From NCBI GenBank assembly GCA_002494725.1, contig DACG01000011.1, positions 35,928 to 99,927 of the forward strand: 64,000 nucleotides of DNA, in the 5' to 3' direction. The position numbers and the translations under genes were made by a program. The notes under the pieces are model-generated. The model worked only from the letters and a program-made list of their open reading frames with translations. It had not been told where the DNA came from and did no database searches. Shown one piece after another: positions 33,326 to 42,186 of the stretch (position 1 is its first letter; each line of letters starts with the position of its first letter). The DNA is from Geoglobus sp. UBA235. Its GTDB lineage: Archaea; Halobacteriota; Archaeoglobi; Archaeoglobales; Archaeoglobaceae.

Positions 33326-35737
33326 ATGGAGGAAATCACTCTGAAGGTCAATCAGGCTTATCCAAGCGACTCCGGGAGGGGTATAGCCAGACTTGATCCT
33401 GAAACCATGTTCAGACTCAATATCTCACCCGGGGATATAATTGAGATAGAAGGCAGAAGAAAAACTGTTGCAAAGGTCTGGAGAGCACCAAAGAGAGACT
33501 GGGGGAAGGGCATAGTAAGGATTGACAGATTCATCAGAGATAATGCAGGAGTTAACATAGGAGAGAATGTTAAGATAAGAAAGGCTGAGTACAGGGTTGC
33601 CAAGCAGGTGATTTTTGCCCCTCTGAAAAAACTGGATTTCAGGATAATCGGCGGGGATGTGGAGAGCTATCTCAAGCATCAGTTTCTGAAGAGACCTGTC
33701 ACAGAGGGAGATATCATCCCGGTTCTCGGAACAGCATTCACCTTCGGAAGACAGCCCCAGCAGGCAGTTTTACTTGCAATTGTCAAAACCGAGCCAAAAG
33801 GTGCTGTGATAATAGACGAGATAACAAAGATAGTCCTGAGAGATAAGCCTGTAAAGGGATTTGAGAGGTTTGGAAAGTCTGGAGTGACTTATGAGGATAT
33901 TGGGGGACTCAAGAAGGAGCTTCAGAAGGTCAGGGAAGTTATAGAAATACCTCTCCGCTATCCCGAGCTTTTCCAGAAGCTGGGAATTGATCCACCAAAA
34001 GGAGTCCTGCTTCACGGTCCTCCAGGCACAGGAAAAACACTCATTGCAAAGGCTGTTGCCAATGAGATTGGTGCGAGCTTTTACACCATAAATGGTCCTG
34101 AGATAATGAGCAAGTTTTACGGAGAGAGTGAGCAGAGACTGAGAGAGATATTTGAAGAAGCAAAGGAAAACTCTCCAAGCATAATATTCATTGACGAAAT
34201 TGATGCAATCGCACCAAGAAGAGATGAGGTAACTGGAGAGGTTGAAAGGAGAGTTGTTGCCCAGCTGCTGACACTGATGGACGGGCTTGAGGAGAGGGGA
34301 CAGGTTATAGTAATTGGAGCAACAAACAGGATTGAGGCTGTTGATCCGGCTCTGAGAAGACCAGGAAGATTTGACAGGGAAATTGAGATAGGTGTGCCTG
34401 ACAGAGAAGGAAGATTTGAAATTTTGCAGATTCACACGAGAAACATGCCTCTCGAGCCCGATTATTCTCTTGACTTTGTCATTCCAGCCTTGGAAAACCT
34501 CATGGAAACTTTAAAGGAAAACGGAGATTCAAGGTACAGGGATATTGAGTTCTTCATAGAGGACGTGAAGGAAAGCGAGGTTAGAGATGAGATAAAGAGA
34601 ACCTTGGAAAAGCTTTTGCCGGATGATCTGAGAGAGGAGCTTGAAAGGGAGATAGTCAAGGAAATGTTAAGATATCTGGCAGATCAGACTCATGGATTTG
34701 TTGGAGCTGACATCGAAGCGTTATGCAAGGAATCTGCAATGAAAGCTTTAAGGAGAATTCTGCCCGAAATTGATATCACAGAGGACGAGATTCCTCCTGA
34801 GGTTCTTGAGAATCTCAAGGTAAGATTTGATGATTTCAGAGAGTCACTCAAGGAAATTGAGCCATCTGCAATGAGAGAGGTGTTTGTTGAGATACCAAAG
34901 GTGACATGGCATGATGTTGGCGGACTTGATGATGTCAAGAGAGAGATAATCGAGGCAGTTGAGTGGCCGCTGAAATATCCGGAGAAGTTCAAGAAATTCG
35001 GGATAAAACCACCAAAGGGTGTTCTGCTTTACGGTCCTCCAGGCACAGGAAAAACACTCATTGCAAAGGCTGTTGCCAATGAAAGTGAGGCAAACTTCAT
35101 AAGTGTTAAGGGAAGTGAGCTACTTTCAAAGTGGCTTGGAGAGAGCGAGAAGGCTGTTAGAAAGATATTCAGAAAGGCAAGGCAGGTGGCACCGTGCATA
35201 ATATTCTTTGACGAGATTGATGCCATCGCCCAGATGAGGGGAATAGACGAGGGCAGCAGGGCTGTTGAGAGAGTGGTCAATCAGATTCTCACAGAGATGG
35301 ATGGCCTGGAAGAGCTTGATGGTGTTGTTGTTATCGGAGCAACAAACAGACCCGACATTCTGGATCCTGCACTTCTCAGACCAGGAAGATTTGACAGGCT
35401 TGTGTATGTGAGGCCACCTGACAAGCAGAGCAGAATAGCGATCTTCAGAATTCATGTCAAGGACATGCCTCTTGCAGAGGATGTAGACTTGGATGAGCTT
35501 GCGGAAATAACTGAAGGCTACGTTGGGGCTGACATTGAGGCAGTCTGCAGGGAAGCTGTGATGCTTGCACTGAGAGAGGACATGCAGACCGAGAGGATTG
35601 AGATGAAGCACTTCCTTCAGGCCATAAGAAAGATAAAGCCAAGCATAACAGAGACAATGATCTCATTCTACGAGAAATTTGAGGAGAAGGCGAGGGAGGC
35701 AAGAAGTGCTCAGAAGGCCCTTCTTGGATACGGATAG
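33326..35737 (+). CDS. cdc48: Cdc48/VAT-type AAA+ ATPase with an extended D1 domain
   Basis: 803 aa from ATG 33326; a longer frame to 33218 reads into the divergent larC gene. An N-domain with double-psi barrel (LDPETMFRLNISPGDIIEIEG) precedes two AAA+ domains: D1 with GPPGTGKT near residue 231 and D2 with GPPGTGKT near 570, each with IIFIDEIDAIAP/IIFFDEIDAIAQ Walker B. Between the D1 core and HGFVGADIEALCKE lies an extra ~65-70 residue helical insert (about residues 380-445: DVKESEVRDEIKRTLEKL...). It unfolds proteins using ATP for the proteasome. The insert sits in the D1 small subdomain. Confidence 0.93.
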   Translation: MEEITLKVNQAYPSDSGRGIARLDPETMFRLNISPGDIIEIEGRRKTVAKVWRAPKRDWGKGIVRIDRFIRDNAGVNIGENVKIRKAEYRVAKQVIFAPLKKLDFRIIGGDVESYLKHQFLKRPVTEGDIIPVLGTAFTFGRQPQQAVLLAIVKTEPKGAVIIDEITKIVLRDKPVKGFERFGKSGVTYEDIGGLKKELQKVREVIEIPLRYPELFQKLGIDPPKGVLLHGPPGTGKTLIAKAVANEIGASFYTINGPEIMSKFYGESEQRLREIFEEAKENSPSIIFIDEIDAIAPRRDEVTGEVERRVVAQLLTLMDGLEERGQVIVIGATNRIEAVDPALRRPGRFDREIEIGVPDREGRFEILQIHTRNMPLEPDYSLDFVIPALENLMETLKENGDSRYRDIEFFIEDVKESEVRDEIKRTLEKLLPDDLREELEREIVKEMLRYLADQTHGFVGADIEALCKESAMKALRRILPEIDITEDEIPPEVLENLKVRFDDFRESLKEIEPSAMREVFVEIPKVTWHDVGGLDDVKREIIEAVEWPLKYPEKFKKFGIKPPKGVLLYGPPGTGKTLIAKAVANESEANFISVKGSELLSKWLGESEKAVRKIFRKARQVAPCIIFFDEIDAIAQMRGIDEGSRAVERVVNQILTEMDGLEELDGVVVIGATNRPDILDPALLRPGRFDRLVYVRPPDKQSRIAIFRIHVKDMPLAEDVDLDELAEITEGYVGADIEAVCREAVMLALREDMQTERIEMKHFLQAIRKIKPSITETMISFYEKFEEKAREARSAQKALLGYG

Positions 35738-35784
35738 CGAAAATTTTATACCAGCCTTCACTCATTTTTTAACAGGTGGTGATG

Positions 35785-36018
35785 ATGGTTTTTGTGAGGG
35801 AAATGCTCAACAAAACTGTCCTGCTCTCTGACGGAACGATTGTTGGGGTTGTGCACTCAATAACCTTCGACTACAAGACTGGAAGTTTGGTGGATGTTGT
35901 TGTTAGACCCAAAAATGAGATTGAGGGGCTGAGAAAGGAGGAGGGATATTACATACTCCCATTCGAGAGTGTGAGATCTGTGAGTGATTACGTGGTTGTG
36001 GACAGGAAGAGAGTGTAA
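35785..36018 (+). CDS. PRC-barrel domain protein
   Basis: 77 aa from ATG 35785; in-frame GTG 35776 and ATG 35782 are possible. The pattern LLSDGTIVGVVHSITFDYKTGSLVDVVV and YYILPFESVRSVSDYVVV is a PRC barrel, a small beta-barrel found in photosynthetic reaction centres, RimM and many archaeal stand-alone proteins tied to RNA or cell division. Its stop TAA shares one base with the start of the DUF1614 gene, so the two are co-translated. Function unknown. Confidence 0.82.
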   Translation: MVFVREMLNKTVLLSDGTIVGVVHSITFDYKTGSLVDVVVRPKNEIEGLRKEEGYYILPFESVRSVSDYVVVDRKRV

Positions 36019-36704
36019 TGAGAGATTACTTCTTTCCACCGCTTCTCCTGCCACTTTTCATTTTCTTAATTCTCCTGCCATTTTTTGCAATTCTCTTTGT
36101 TTTTGGTGCATCATCTGCGATATCCCATGTCCTCGGCCTCTCTGTTGAGGACGGGATTGTGATCCTCTTTCTGGTTATCATAGGGTCCTTCATAAACATA
36201 CCCGTGTTTGAAAAGGAGGGGCAGATGGTTGAGAGGAGGTATTCTTTTTTTGGCCTGATATACACAGTCAGGAGAAAGTCCAGAATTGTGGTTGCCGTGA
36301 ACCTGGGAGGCTGTATCATTCCAGTTCTGATATCGCTGAAAATTTTGCTGTCAGTCACAGGCGATGCCTTTGTTCTTGCATTCATCCTCACATCTATTGT
36401 GACATTTCTCTCCGCAAAACCCGTTCCCGGGGTTGGGATTGCAGTTCCTATGCTTATCCCGCCTCTGGCCTCAGCTCTCTTCTCCTACATTGCTGTATCT
36501 CTCTTTTCAGCACCGGCCATGGAAATTCCAAAAATTGCATTCACTGCCGGAGTTCTTGGAGCCCTTTTTGGAGCGGATATACTCCACCTGAAGGATCTGG
36601 AAAAAATAGGGGCCGGAGTTGTGAGCATTGGAGGTGCCGGGACTTTTGACGGGATATTCCTTACCGGTATCTTTTCAGTATTTATAGCGCAGTGGTTCGT
36701 TTAG
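36018..36704 (+). CDS. DUF1614 integral membrane protein
   Basis: 228 aa with about 6-7 hydrophobic segments (LLLPLFIFLILLPFFAILFV at the start). INIPVFEKEGQMVERRYSFFGL and FLSAKPVPGVGIAVPMLIPP and a C-terminal LFGADILHLKDLEKIGAGV...GGAGTFDGIFLTGI region match DUF1614. Acidic residues placed beside membrane helices (GADILHLKD, GTFDGI) resemble intramembrane active sites or ion paths. Overlaps the PRC-barrel gene by one base. No experimentally known function comes to mind. Confidence 0.78.
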   Translation: MRDYFFPPLLLPLFIFLILLPFFAILFVFGASSAISHVLGLSVEDGIVILFLVIIGSFINIPVFEKEGQMVERRYSFFGLIYTVRRKSRIVVAVNLGGCIIPVLISLKILLSVTGDAFVLAFILTSIVTFLSAKPVPGVGIAVPMLIPPLASALFSYIAVSLFSAPAMEIPKIAFTAGVLGALFGADILHLKDLEKIGAGVVSIGGAGTFDGIFLTGIFSVFIAQWFV

Positions 36705-36710
36705 GATTGT

Positions 36711-36726
36711 AAAAAGTTATTAATGA
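36711..36726 (+). promoter_or_regulatory. TATA-like box before the HDAC-family gene
   Basis: AAAAAGTTATTAATGA centred about 26-28 bases before ATG 36745. Confidence 0.35.
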
Positions 36727-36744
36727 TAAAATCACCTTAAGGGT

Positions 36745-37569
36745 ATGAGCATTACAGGGGTCTTTTATCACGAGAGTTTCAGCAGAAGAAGTTATCTGAC
36801 AATAGGAACAAGATTGAGAGATTTTCCAGAGGCATTCGGAGAATTTCAGGGCAATGAGAATTTCAGGCTGATTGAAAGCCCCGAAGTTGGTGAGGAACTT
36901 GTGCTTCAGGTTCATACAAGGGATCTGCTGGAAGGCGTGATACTTGACTCGTTCTGCTCAACAGCCTGGAGATCTGCTGGAGGTGTTGTGAAGGCGATGG
37001 AAATGGTTTATTCTGGGGAATTAAGGAATGCCTTTGTCTACATTGGAGCCGGAGGACACCATTCAGGCAGAGACTACTTCTGGGGGTACTGCTGTTTCAA
37101 TGATGTTGTCATCGGCACAAGAAATCTCAGAAATAAACATGAGAATGTGAGGGTCGCTGTGATTGACACAGATGCACACCACGGGGATGGTACGAGAGAG
37201 CTTGTAAAGAACGACCCGAATTTTCTTCACTACTGCATCTGTCCGACAAGCTATGAGAGCAGGGATGGGCTGAAGGTGGATGTGAGCTACTTCACGGCAA
37301 ACTACAACCGTGCTGTCAGGGATTTTGAGAGGTATGTGGAGAATTTCAATCCCGATATCGTGATCTGGTACTTTGGCCATGACACCCATCAGGGAGATTA
37401 CGGGGATATCGGCCTTACGGTAAGGGATTACATTGAGCATGCCAGAATAATAAAGGAAACAGCCAGAAAATACTGCGATGAAAAGCTCGTTGTGGTTCTG
37501 GGAGGGGGAAGCATATCCAGCATTGCAAGAGAATCAAGTCTTGCAATTATAAGGGAACTTCTGAAATGA
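36745..37569 (+). CDS. Histone-deacetylase superfamily protein lacking the catalytic tyrosine
   Basis: 274 aa. GAGGHHSGRDYFWGYCCFND gives the charge-relay histidines and VIDTDAHHGDGT the zinc Asp and His; YFGHDTHQGDYGDIGLT supplies the second zinc Asp. The family's GGY tyrosine that polarises the acetyl carbonyl reads GGGS (VVVLGGGSIS), so Tyr is Ser. Class IIa HDACs with His there have weak activity on acetyl-lysine. It may act on another acyl amide, for example an acetylpolyamine, or bind rather than cleave. The 3' end overlaps the convergent Trm5 gene by 23 bases. Confidence 0.82.
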   Translation: MSITGVFYHESFSRRSYLTIGTRLRDFPEAFGEFQGNENFRLIESPEVGEELVLQVHTRDLLEGVILDSFCSTAWRSAGGVVKAMEMVYSGELRNAFVYIGAGGHHSGRDYFWGYCCFNDVVIGTRNLRNKHENVRVAVIDTDAHHGDGTRELVKNDPNFLHYCICPTSYESRDGLKVDVSYFTANYNRAVRDFERYVENFNPDIVIWYFGHDTHQGDYGDIGLTVRDYIEHARIIKETARKYCDEKLVVVLGGGSISSIARESSLAIIRELLK

Positions 37570-38449
37570 ATATGTCAAAAACGTATCTGTTAACACGGGG
37601 AGCAAAATTACCACATTCTCTAAAGCTTTCAACGAAGCCTGAAAATCCTCTTTTCTCAATTTCATGAAGTATCCATCTTTTTCTGTCTTCGACCTCTTCT
37701 TCACCTGCGAATGTGTAGAAGTGGATGTATCCACGGCTTTTAGTTTTCAGAAGTGCTAAATGGAGGAACTCATCTGCATTGTATGGGGCTGGCATCACCA
37801 CTCTGTCAAACTTCCCATCAAGCTTTGGAACCTCCTGCCTCACGTCTCCCTGAATGGCCTTGACAACTCCCTCAACTTTGTTCAGCTTGATGTTCTCCTG
37901 AAAGTATCTCACGGCTTCAGGATTGAGCTCTATACCGATAACTTCTGAAGGCTCTGAGAGCCTTGCAATGACAATTGCATAGGGCCCAACTCCGGCAAAC
38001 ATCACAAGCACCCTCTCTCCCTCCCTGACTTTTCTTGCTATCCTTTCTCTCTCTCCTGAAAGCTTTGAGGAGTAGTATGCTTTTCTCACATCAACCCTAA
38101 ACCTGCACCTGTGCTCCCTTGCAACTGTCTCTGTGTCAGACCCATAAAGAATCTCGTACTCGGCAATCCTGTATTCTCCCTTTGTCTCCCCGGTTTTTCT
38201 CAGTATGGTCTTAATGTGTCTGTGCTTCATTTTCACCCACTCAACTATGTCATCTTTAAGATAGAGAAGATGATCGGGCAGATCGATTATCATGATGTCT
38301 CCTATTATCTCGAAGCCTCTTCTGAGCTCACCTACATCTTCCTTCCTGGCTCTATCTTTCAGGTACTCCTTCAGGTTTCCGGGTCTCATTCTCATGAAAG
38401 GATCGGGTTTGGGGTATTTACCATTTTCCTGCGTTATTGAAAGGATCAT
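37547..38449 (-). CDS. trm5: tRNA (guanine37-N1)-methyltransferase Trm5-like
   Basis: 300 aa class I SAM enzyme of the Trm5/TYW2 group. EYEILYGSDTETVAREH and CRFRVDVRKAYYSSKL are the D2 region. VLVMFAGVGPYAIVIA is SAM motif I, VIGIELNPEAVRYFQENI motif II, and FDRVVMPAPYNADEFLHLAL the NLP-type substrate motif, here MPAP. It methylates N1 of G37 next to the anticodon and prevents frameshifting, or makes wyosine precursors. It is tail to tail with the HDAC-like gene, overlapping 23 bases. Confidence 0.88.
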   Translation of the reverse strand: MILSITQENGKYPKPDPFMRMRPGNLKEYLKDRARKEDVGELRRGFEIIGDIMIIDLPDHLLYLKDDIVEWVKMKHRHIKTILRKTGETKGEYRIAEYEILYGSDTETVAREHRCRFRVDVRKAYYSSKLSGERERIARKVREGERVLVMFAGVGPYAIVIARLSEPSEVIGIELNPEAVRYFQENIKLNKVEGVVKAIQGDVRQEVPKLDGKFDRVVMPAPYNADEFLHLALLKTKSRGYIHFYTFAGEEEVEDRKRWILHEIEKRGFSGFVESFRECGNFAPRVNRYVFDIFISEVPL

Positions 38450-38461
38450 CTCAAAACCAGC

Positions 38462-38475
38462 AAGCTTTTTATCAA
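38462..38475 (+). promoter_or_regulatory. TATA-like box of the CooC-type gene
   Basis: AAGCTTTTTATCAA, with CTTTTTATC centred about 28 bases before ATG 38497. Confidence 0.42.
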
Positions 38476-38496
38476 TTCCTGAAAAACATTCTCTGT

Positions 38497-39249
38497 ATGG
38501 TTAAAATAGCAGTCTCAGGAAAGGGAGGTGTTGGAAAAACCACTCTGACAGCAGTTCTTGCTCATCTATTCGCAAGGGACGGTTACAATGTCACGGCAAT
38601 TGATGCCGACTCAGCAATAAACCTTCCCTCTGCTCTGGGAGTGGGCCATGTTAAGCCCCTTTCAGAGCTTAAAGATGTTATAGATGAAAGGGTTCGTGGA
38701 CCCATGGGGACGTACAAATTAAACCCGAAGGTCGATGACATATTCGAGGATTATTCTGAAAGAAATGAGGATGGTGTCAGGGTTCTTGTTCTCGGAACAA
38801 TTGAAAAAGGTGGAGATGGATGTTTCTGTCCTGAGAATGCATTTTTAAGAGCGATTCTGAGACATGCCATTTTCAGGGAGAAGGATGTTCTTCTGCTTGA
38901 CATGGAGGCAGGGATAGAGCATCTGGGAAGAGGAACGGCAAAGGGAGTTGATCTGCTTGTTGCGGTTGTTGAGCCGGGAATGAGAAGCTTTGAAACTCTT
39001 GAAAGGATTGAAAAACTGGCAAAGGACATAGGAATCGAGAGGGTTGGTGTTGTTGTAAACAAATACATAGAGAACAGCAGGGCAAAAGGACTGATAGAGA
39101 GAGTGGATCATCCAGTCCTTGGGATCATCCCCTACAGTCAGGATTTTGTCAGGGCAGATCTTGAGAATATCCCGCCGTATAAGGTTGTGAATCTCAGACC
39201 CTTTGTTGAAATAAAAAACAATCTGCTGAAAATGGTGGGTGAAGTATGA
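38497..39249 (+). CDS. cooC: CooC-type nickel insertion ATPase (CO dehydrogenase maturation)
   Basis: 250 aa from ATG 38497; the longer frame to 38437 precedes the TATA box. IAVSGKGGVGKTTLTAVLA is the deviant P-loop and IDADSAINLPSALG the switch region of the ParA/MinD family. DGCFCPENAFLRA at about 107-119 holds the CxC pair that binds nickel or zinc in CooC dimers, followed by LDMEAGIEHLGRGTAKG. CooC loads nickel into the C-cluster of CO dehydrogenase/acetyl-CoA synthase, central to archaeal carbon metabolism. Overlaps the next gene by four bases. Confidence 0.88.
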   Translation: MVKIAVSGKGGVGKTTLTAVLAHLFARDGYNVTAIDADSAINLPSALGVGHVKPLSELKDVIDERVRGPMGTYKLNPKVDDIFEDYSERNEDGVRVLVLGTIEKGGDGCFCPENAFLRAILRHAIFREKDVLLLDMEAGIEHLGRGTAKGVDLLVAVVEPGMRSFETLERIEKLAKDIGIERVGVVVNKYIENSRAKGLIERVDHPVLGIIPYSQDFVRADLENIPPYKVVNLRPFVEIKNNLLKMVGEV

Positions 39250-39914
39250 AAGTAGCCGTTATTCTGAGAAAAAAATATGGAAAGAGGGCTGTTGAACTTA
39301 TATCCAAAAAATTTCAGGTTGTTACATACCGCATTCCAGATGAACTTCCCGAGATAATAGATGAACCTGAGGAAATCGAACTTCCGGATGAGATATTCGA
39401 TGCCGACATAATTCTGAGCTATGCTCTCCATCCCGATGTTAACCACGAGCTTGTAAGAAGGGCAGAGGGGAAAAAAGTTAAGGCGATCATACTCCCGGGG
39501 GGTGCAAAAAGTGGATCCAGAGCACAGCTTAAAGAGCTTGGAGAGAAGTATGGAGTGAAGGTGATGTGGGAAGATGTCTGCTGTGCAACTCCCTACATTC
39601 AGGATGAAGATATCTCAGAATTCTTCGCTGAATTTGGTCTGCCGGAATTTGAAGTGGTTGTTGAGAACGGGAAGATAATGGATGTGAAGGTAAAAAGGGC
39701 TGCAATCTGTGGTTCAACGTATTTTGTTGCAGAGAATCTCAAAGGAATGAGTATCGATGAGGCGCCAACAAAAGCAGGTTACTTTACGCAAATTTATCCG
39801 TGTTTCGCAACACGGGGAATAGATGGCAAGATCCATCAGGCTGCCAACATACATAAGAGGCAGATTGAGAAGGCAATTGAAAGAGCTAAGGAAGGACATC
39901 GAGAATTACTGTGA
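39246..39914 (+). CDS. DUF166 family protein
   Basis: 222 aa. VAVILRKKYGKRAVELISKK, DIILSYALHPDVNHELV, ILPGGAKSGSRAQL and WEDVCCATPYI match DUF166 of anaerobic archaea. The cysteines (VCCATP, AICGST, YPCFATRG) could bind a metal. It is translationally coupled to the CooC-type gene (ATGA overlap), which suggests a role in metal-cofactor maturation or in C1 metabolism; this is inference from context. Its 3' end overlaps the convergent UbiA gene by 29 bases. Confidence 0.78.
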   Translation: MKVAVILRKKYGKRAVELISKKFQVVTYRIPDELPEIIDEPEEIELPDEIFDADIILSYALHPDVNHELVRRAEGKKVKAIILPGGAKSGSRAQLKELGEKYGVKVMWEDVCCATPYIQDEDISEFFAEFGLPEFEVVVENGKIMDVKVKRAAICGSTYFVAENLKGMSIDEAPTKAGYFTQIYPCFATRGIDGKIHQAANIHKRQIEKAIERAKEGHRELL

Positions 39915-40758
39915 TAAGGAGGACCGAGCTGAGGATAGCATTTAAATAAAAGAAAGATATCTGGATTGATCGCTCATCTCTCCAGGTCCAAACAACTGCA
40001 TGTTCAGCAATAAGGATGATTCCAATCAAAAACAATCCAAAAACTGCAATATGCCCAGAAGGATAGATCACAAGGATTGAAATTGAGAGGAGCAGGAAAA
40101 ACACAACATGATTGATTGCTGACACTATTTTGGCCATCTTTATCCCCAATTTTGCCGGAATGCTGTGTATTCCATGAGTGACATCAAATTCATAATCCTG
40201 AATTGCGTAGATTATATCAAATCCAGCCACCCAGAAAATAACTGCGATACCAATCAGGAATGGTAAAAAATCCTTCCCAAGGATGTCAAAGGAGTTTGTC
40301 ACCGCAATCCACCCCCCCATGGGAGCGTAAGCAAGATTCAGACCAAGAACATAATGAGAGAGAACCGTGTATCTTTTTAGATATGGATACACATACGCTG
40401 TTACAGCCGGAATCGGTGAAAGGAGAAAGGCGAGATGGTTTATCAGATACGCTGAGATAAAATAGACAATCAGTGATACAACCGCAACCGTATAAGCTTC
40501 ATTCAGAGAGATAAGACCTGCAGGAAGATGTCTGTTTGCTGTCCTTGGATTCAGGGCATCAATTTCCCTGTCTATTATTCTGTTGAGAGACATTGCAGCA
40601 GTTCTGAGTCCTGTGAAGGCTGTGGCAATGAGGATGATTTTGTCTGCAGGAATCATCCCTCCCTGAGCCATAAATGCACCTAAGTATGCAAATGGGAGTG
40701 CAAAGAGTGTGTGCTCGATTTTTATGAAATCCATTATCAGCCCAAGCTTTTTAACCAT
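39886..40758 (-). CDS. UbiA-family prenyltransferase (4-hydroxybenzoate-type; menaquinone pathway candidate)
   Basis: 290 aa from ATG 40758. About nine membrane helices. The two aspartate-rich motifs are NRIIDREIDALNPRT (NxxxDxxxD) and YAIQDYEFDVTHGI (DxxxD), which bind prenyl diphosphate through Mg2+. The MDFIKIEHTLFALPFAYLGAF start is typical of the UbiA/MqnP branch. Archaeoglobales use menaquinone, so prenylation of a menaquinone precursor is the likely role. That would connect it to the NrfD modules at the end of the window, but the substrate is not proven. The longer frame to 40986 runs against the next gene and is rejected. Confidence 0.87.
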   Translation of the reverse strand: MVKKLGLIMDFIKIEHTLFALPFAYLGAFMAQGGMIPADKIILIATAFTGLRTAAMSLNRIIDREIDALNPRTANRHLPAGLISLNEAYTVAVVSLIVYFISAYLINHLAFLLSPIPAVTAYVYPYLKRYTVLSHYVLGLNLAYAPMGGWIAVTNSFDILGKDFLPFLIGIAVIFWVAGFDIIYAIQDYEFDVTHGIHSIPAKLGIKMAKIVSAINHVVFFLLLSISILVIYPSGHIAVFGLFLIGIILIAEHAVVWTWRDERSIQISFFYLNAILSSVLLITVILDVLP

Positions 40759-40798
40759 TGATGGCAAGAGACTTTCTGGGTTTAAAAAGGTGATAGTG

Positions 40799-41644
40799 AT
40801 GGAGCGGTATGAGAGGACTGCTGTCAATGCAGTCTTGTCAATGCTTCTGGAAGTCTCTGCAAACCCAAAGCCGGGGAATGTTGACAGAGAGGATGATTTT
40901 GACGATCTGAGGTACGAGGACTTTCTGATCTCATCAGCATCCTCATTTCCTGTCTTCCTGAAAATCGCAAGGAATGAGATGGGCATTGGAGAGGGGATTT
41001 ACAGGCTTGCTGAAACCACATCCAGAATACATAAAGCCGGAAACGTTCACTTCGGTGCCTTTCTCCTCCTGACCCCACTTGTCCATGCTCAGGGGAATGT
41101 AAGGAAGGCACATGAAGCCATAAAGTCAACAACCCATTTAGATTCAAAATTTGTCAAAAAGGCTTTTGAAGTGATAAAACCAAGAGTTATGGATGCTGAA
41201 AACCTTGATTTGAGAGATGAGGTTGAGAGGATGCTTGAAGAGAGAAAAATGAACCTCTACGAGTGGATGAAACTTGCTCCTGAGGAGAATTTTATAGCCG
41301 GGGAGTATGTCAGTGGCTTCAGACTTTCTTCTGATGGAGCCAGAATGCTCTCTGACATCATCGGGATCGAGAAGGACATCAACAGAGCAACAGTCCATCT
41401 GTACATGAAATTCCTTTCCGAGCTCGTTGACCCTCTAATAATCGCAAAAAAAGGTTATGGGCTTGCTGAAAAGGTCAGAGATATGGCAGGAGATTATCTG
41501 GAGCTGTATCTTAAAACGGGAAACCTTGCTGTATTTGAGGAATTTGACAGGAAGCTCCTATCGATAAGGGTAAATCCTGGAAGTGTGGCTGATTTGGTTA
41601 TTGCATCGCTTTTCGTTGCTCTCTGCAGGGGGTTGGAGATTTGA
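40799..41644 (+). CDS. Triphosphoribosyl-dephospho-CoA synthase (CitG/MdcB)-like protein
   Basis: 281 aa from ATG 40799. SANPKPGNVDREDDFDDLRYEDFLISS and GNVHFGAFLLLTPLVHA are the CitG/MdcB signatures. In bacteria the family makes the prosthetic group of citrate lyase or malonate decarboxylase, but archaea lack those. Archaeal copies beside DUF447, as here with a one-base overlap, are associated with the tetrahydromethanopterin gene set shared with methylotrophic bacteria. A role in methanopterin assembly is therefore plausible. Confidence 0.8.
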   Translation: MERYERTAVNAVLSMLLEVSANPKPGNVDREDDFDDLRYEDFLISSASSFPVFLKIARNEMGIGEGIYRLAETTSRIHKAGNVHFGAFLLLTPLVHAQGNVRKAHEAIKSTTHLDSKFVKKAFEVIKPRVMDAENLDLRDEVERMLEERKMNLYEWMKLAPEENFIAGEYVSGFRLSSDGARMLSDIIGIEKDINRATVHLYMKFLSELVDPLIIAKKGYGLAEKVRDMAGDYLELYLKTGNLAVFEEFDRKLLSIRVNPGSVADLVIASLFVALCRGLEI

Positions 41645-42186
41645 TGGAAAAATATGGTCTGTTTGAAGGGATAAATGAGGTCATAGGCATAACAGCCGGT
41701 GAATGGCTGAATACTGCACCGCTCGGCATTATTGTTGGGGATGGTATCAAGGTCAGACTTTACAGCAACCATACCAGGAATCTACTTGAAAAAAGCGGAG
41801 AGCTTTTTATCAATGTTATCTATGATCCTGTTGTTTTTGTTATCTCCGCTTTTGAGGATCTGCATGAAGGCTGGTTTGAGAGCACTGAACCACCTGTGAT
41901 AAAAAATACCCTGGCCTGGGTAAAATTCAGTGCGAGAATGGAGGGGAATTTTGCTCATTTGGAGTTCATTCAGGGTGAGGTTTTGAGGAAAGATATCCGG
42001 GCAATCAACAGAGGGTTCAATGCTGTAATCGAAGCAGCAGTTCATGGAACAAGGTATCTTCTGAGCAGGAATCCTGAGCTCAGGGACAGGATACTTTACT
42101 ACGGCAGAATTGTGGAGAGATGTGGTGGAAAAAGAGAGAAGGAAGCTTTTGATTTGCTTCTGGGTTATACAGGGATAAGGGTTTGA
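41644..42186 (+). CDS. DUF447 family protein
   Basis: 180 aa from ATG 41644, sharing one base with the previous stop. The pattern GINEVIGITAGEWLNTAPLGIIV, RLYSNHTRNLLEKSG and INRGFNAVIEAAVHGTRY is DUF447, a flavin-reductase-like split-barrel family of methanogens, Archaeoglobi and methylotrophs. It pairs with the CitG-like gene upstream. Family members are suspected tetrahydromethanopterin biosynthesis proteins, on genomic context rather than shown chemistry. A binding site for FMN or a pterin is possible. Confidence 0.82.
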   Translation: MEKYGLFEGINEVIGITAGEWLNTAPLGIIVGDGIKVRLYSNHTRNLLEKSGELFINVIYDPVVFVISAFEDLHEGWFESTEPPVIKNTLAWVKFSARMEGNFAHLEFIQGEVLRKDIRAINRGFNAVIEAAVHGTRYLLSRNPELRDRILYYGRIVERCGGKREKEAFDLLLGYTGIRV

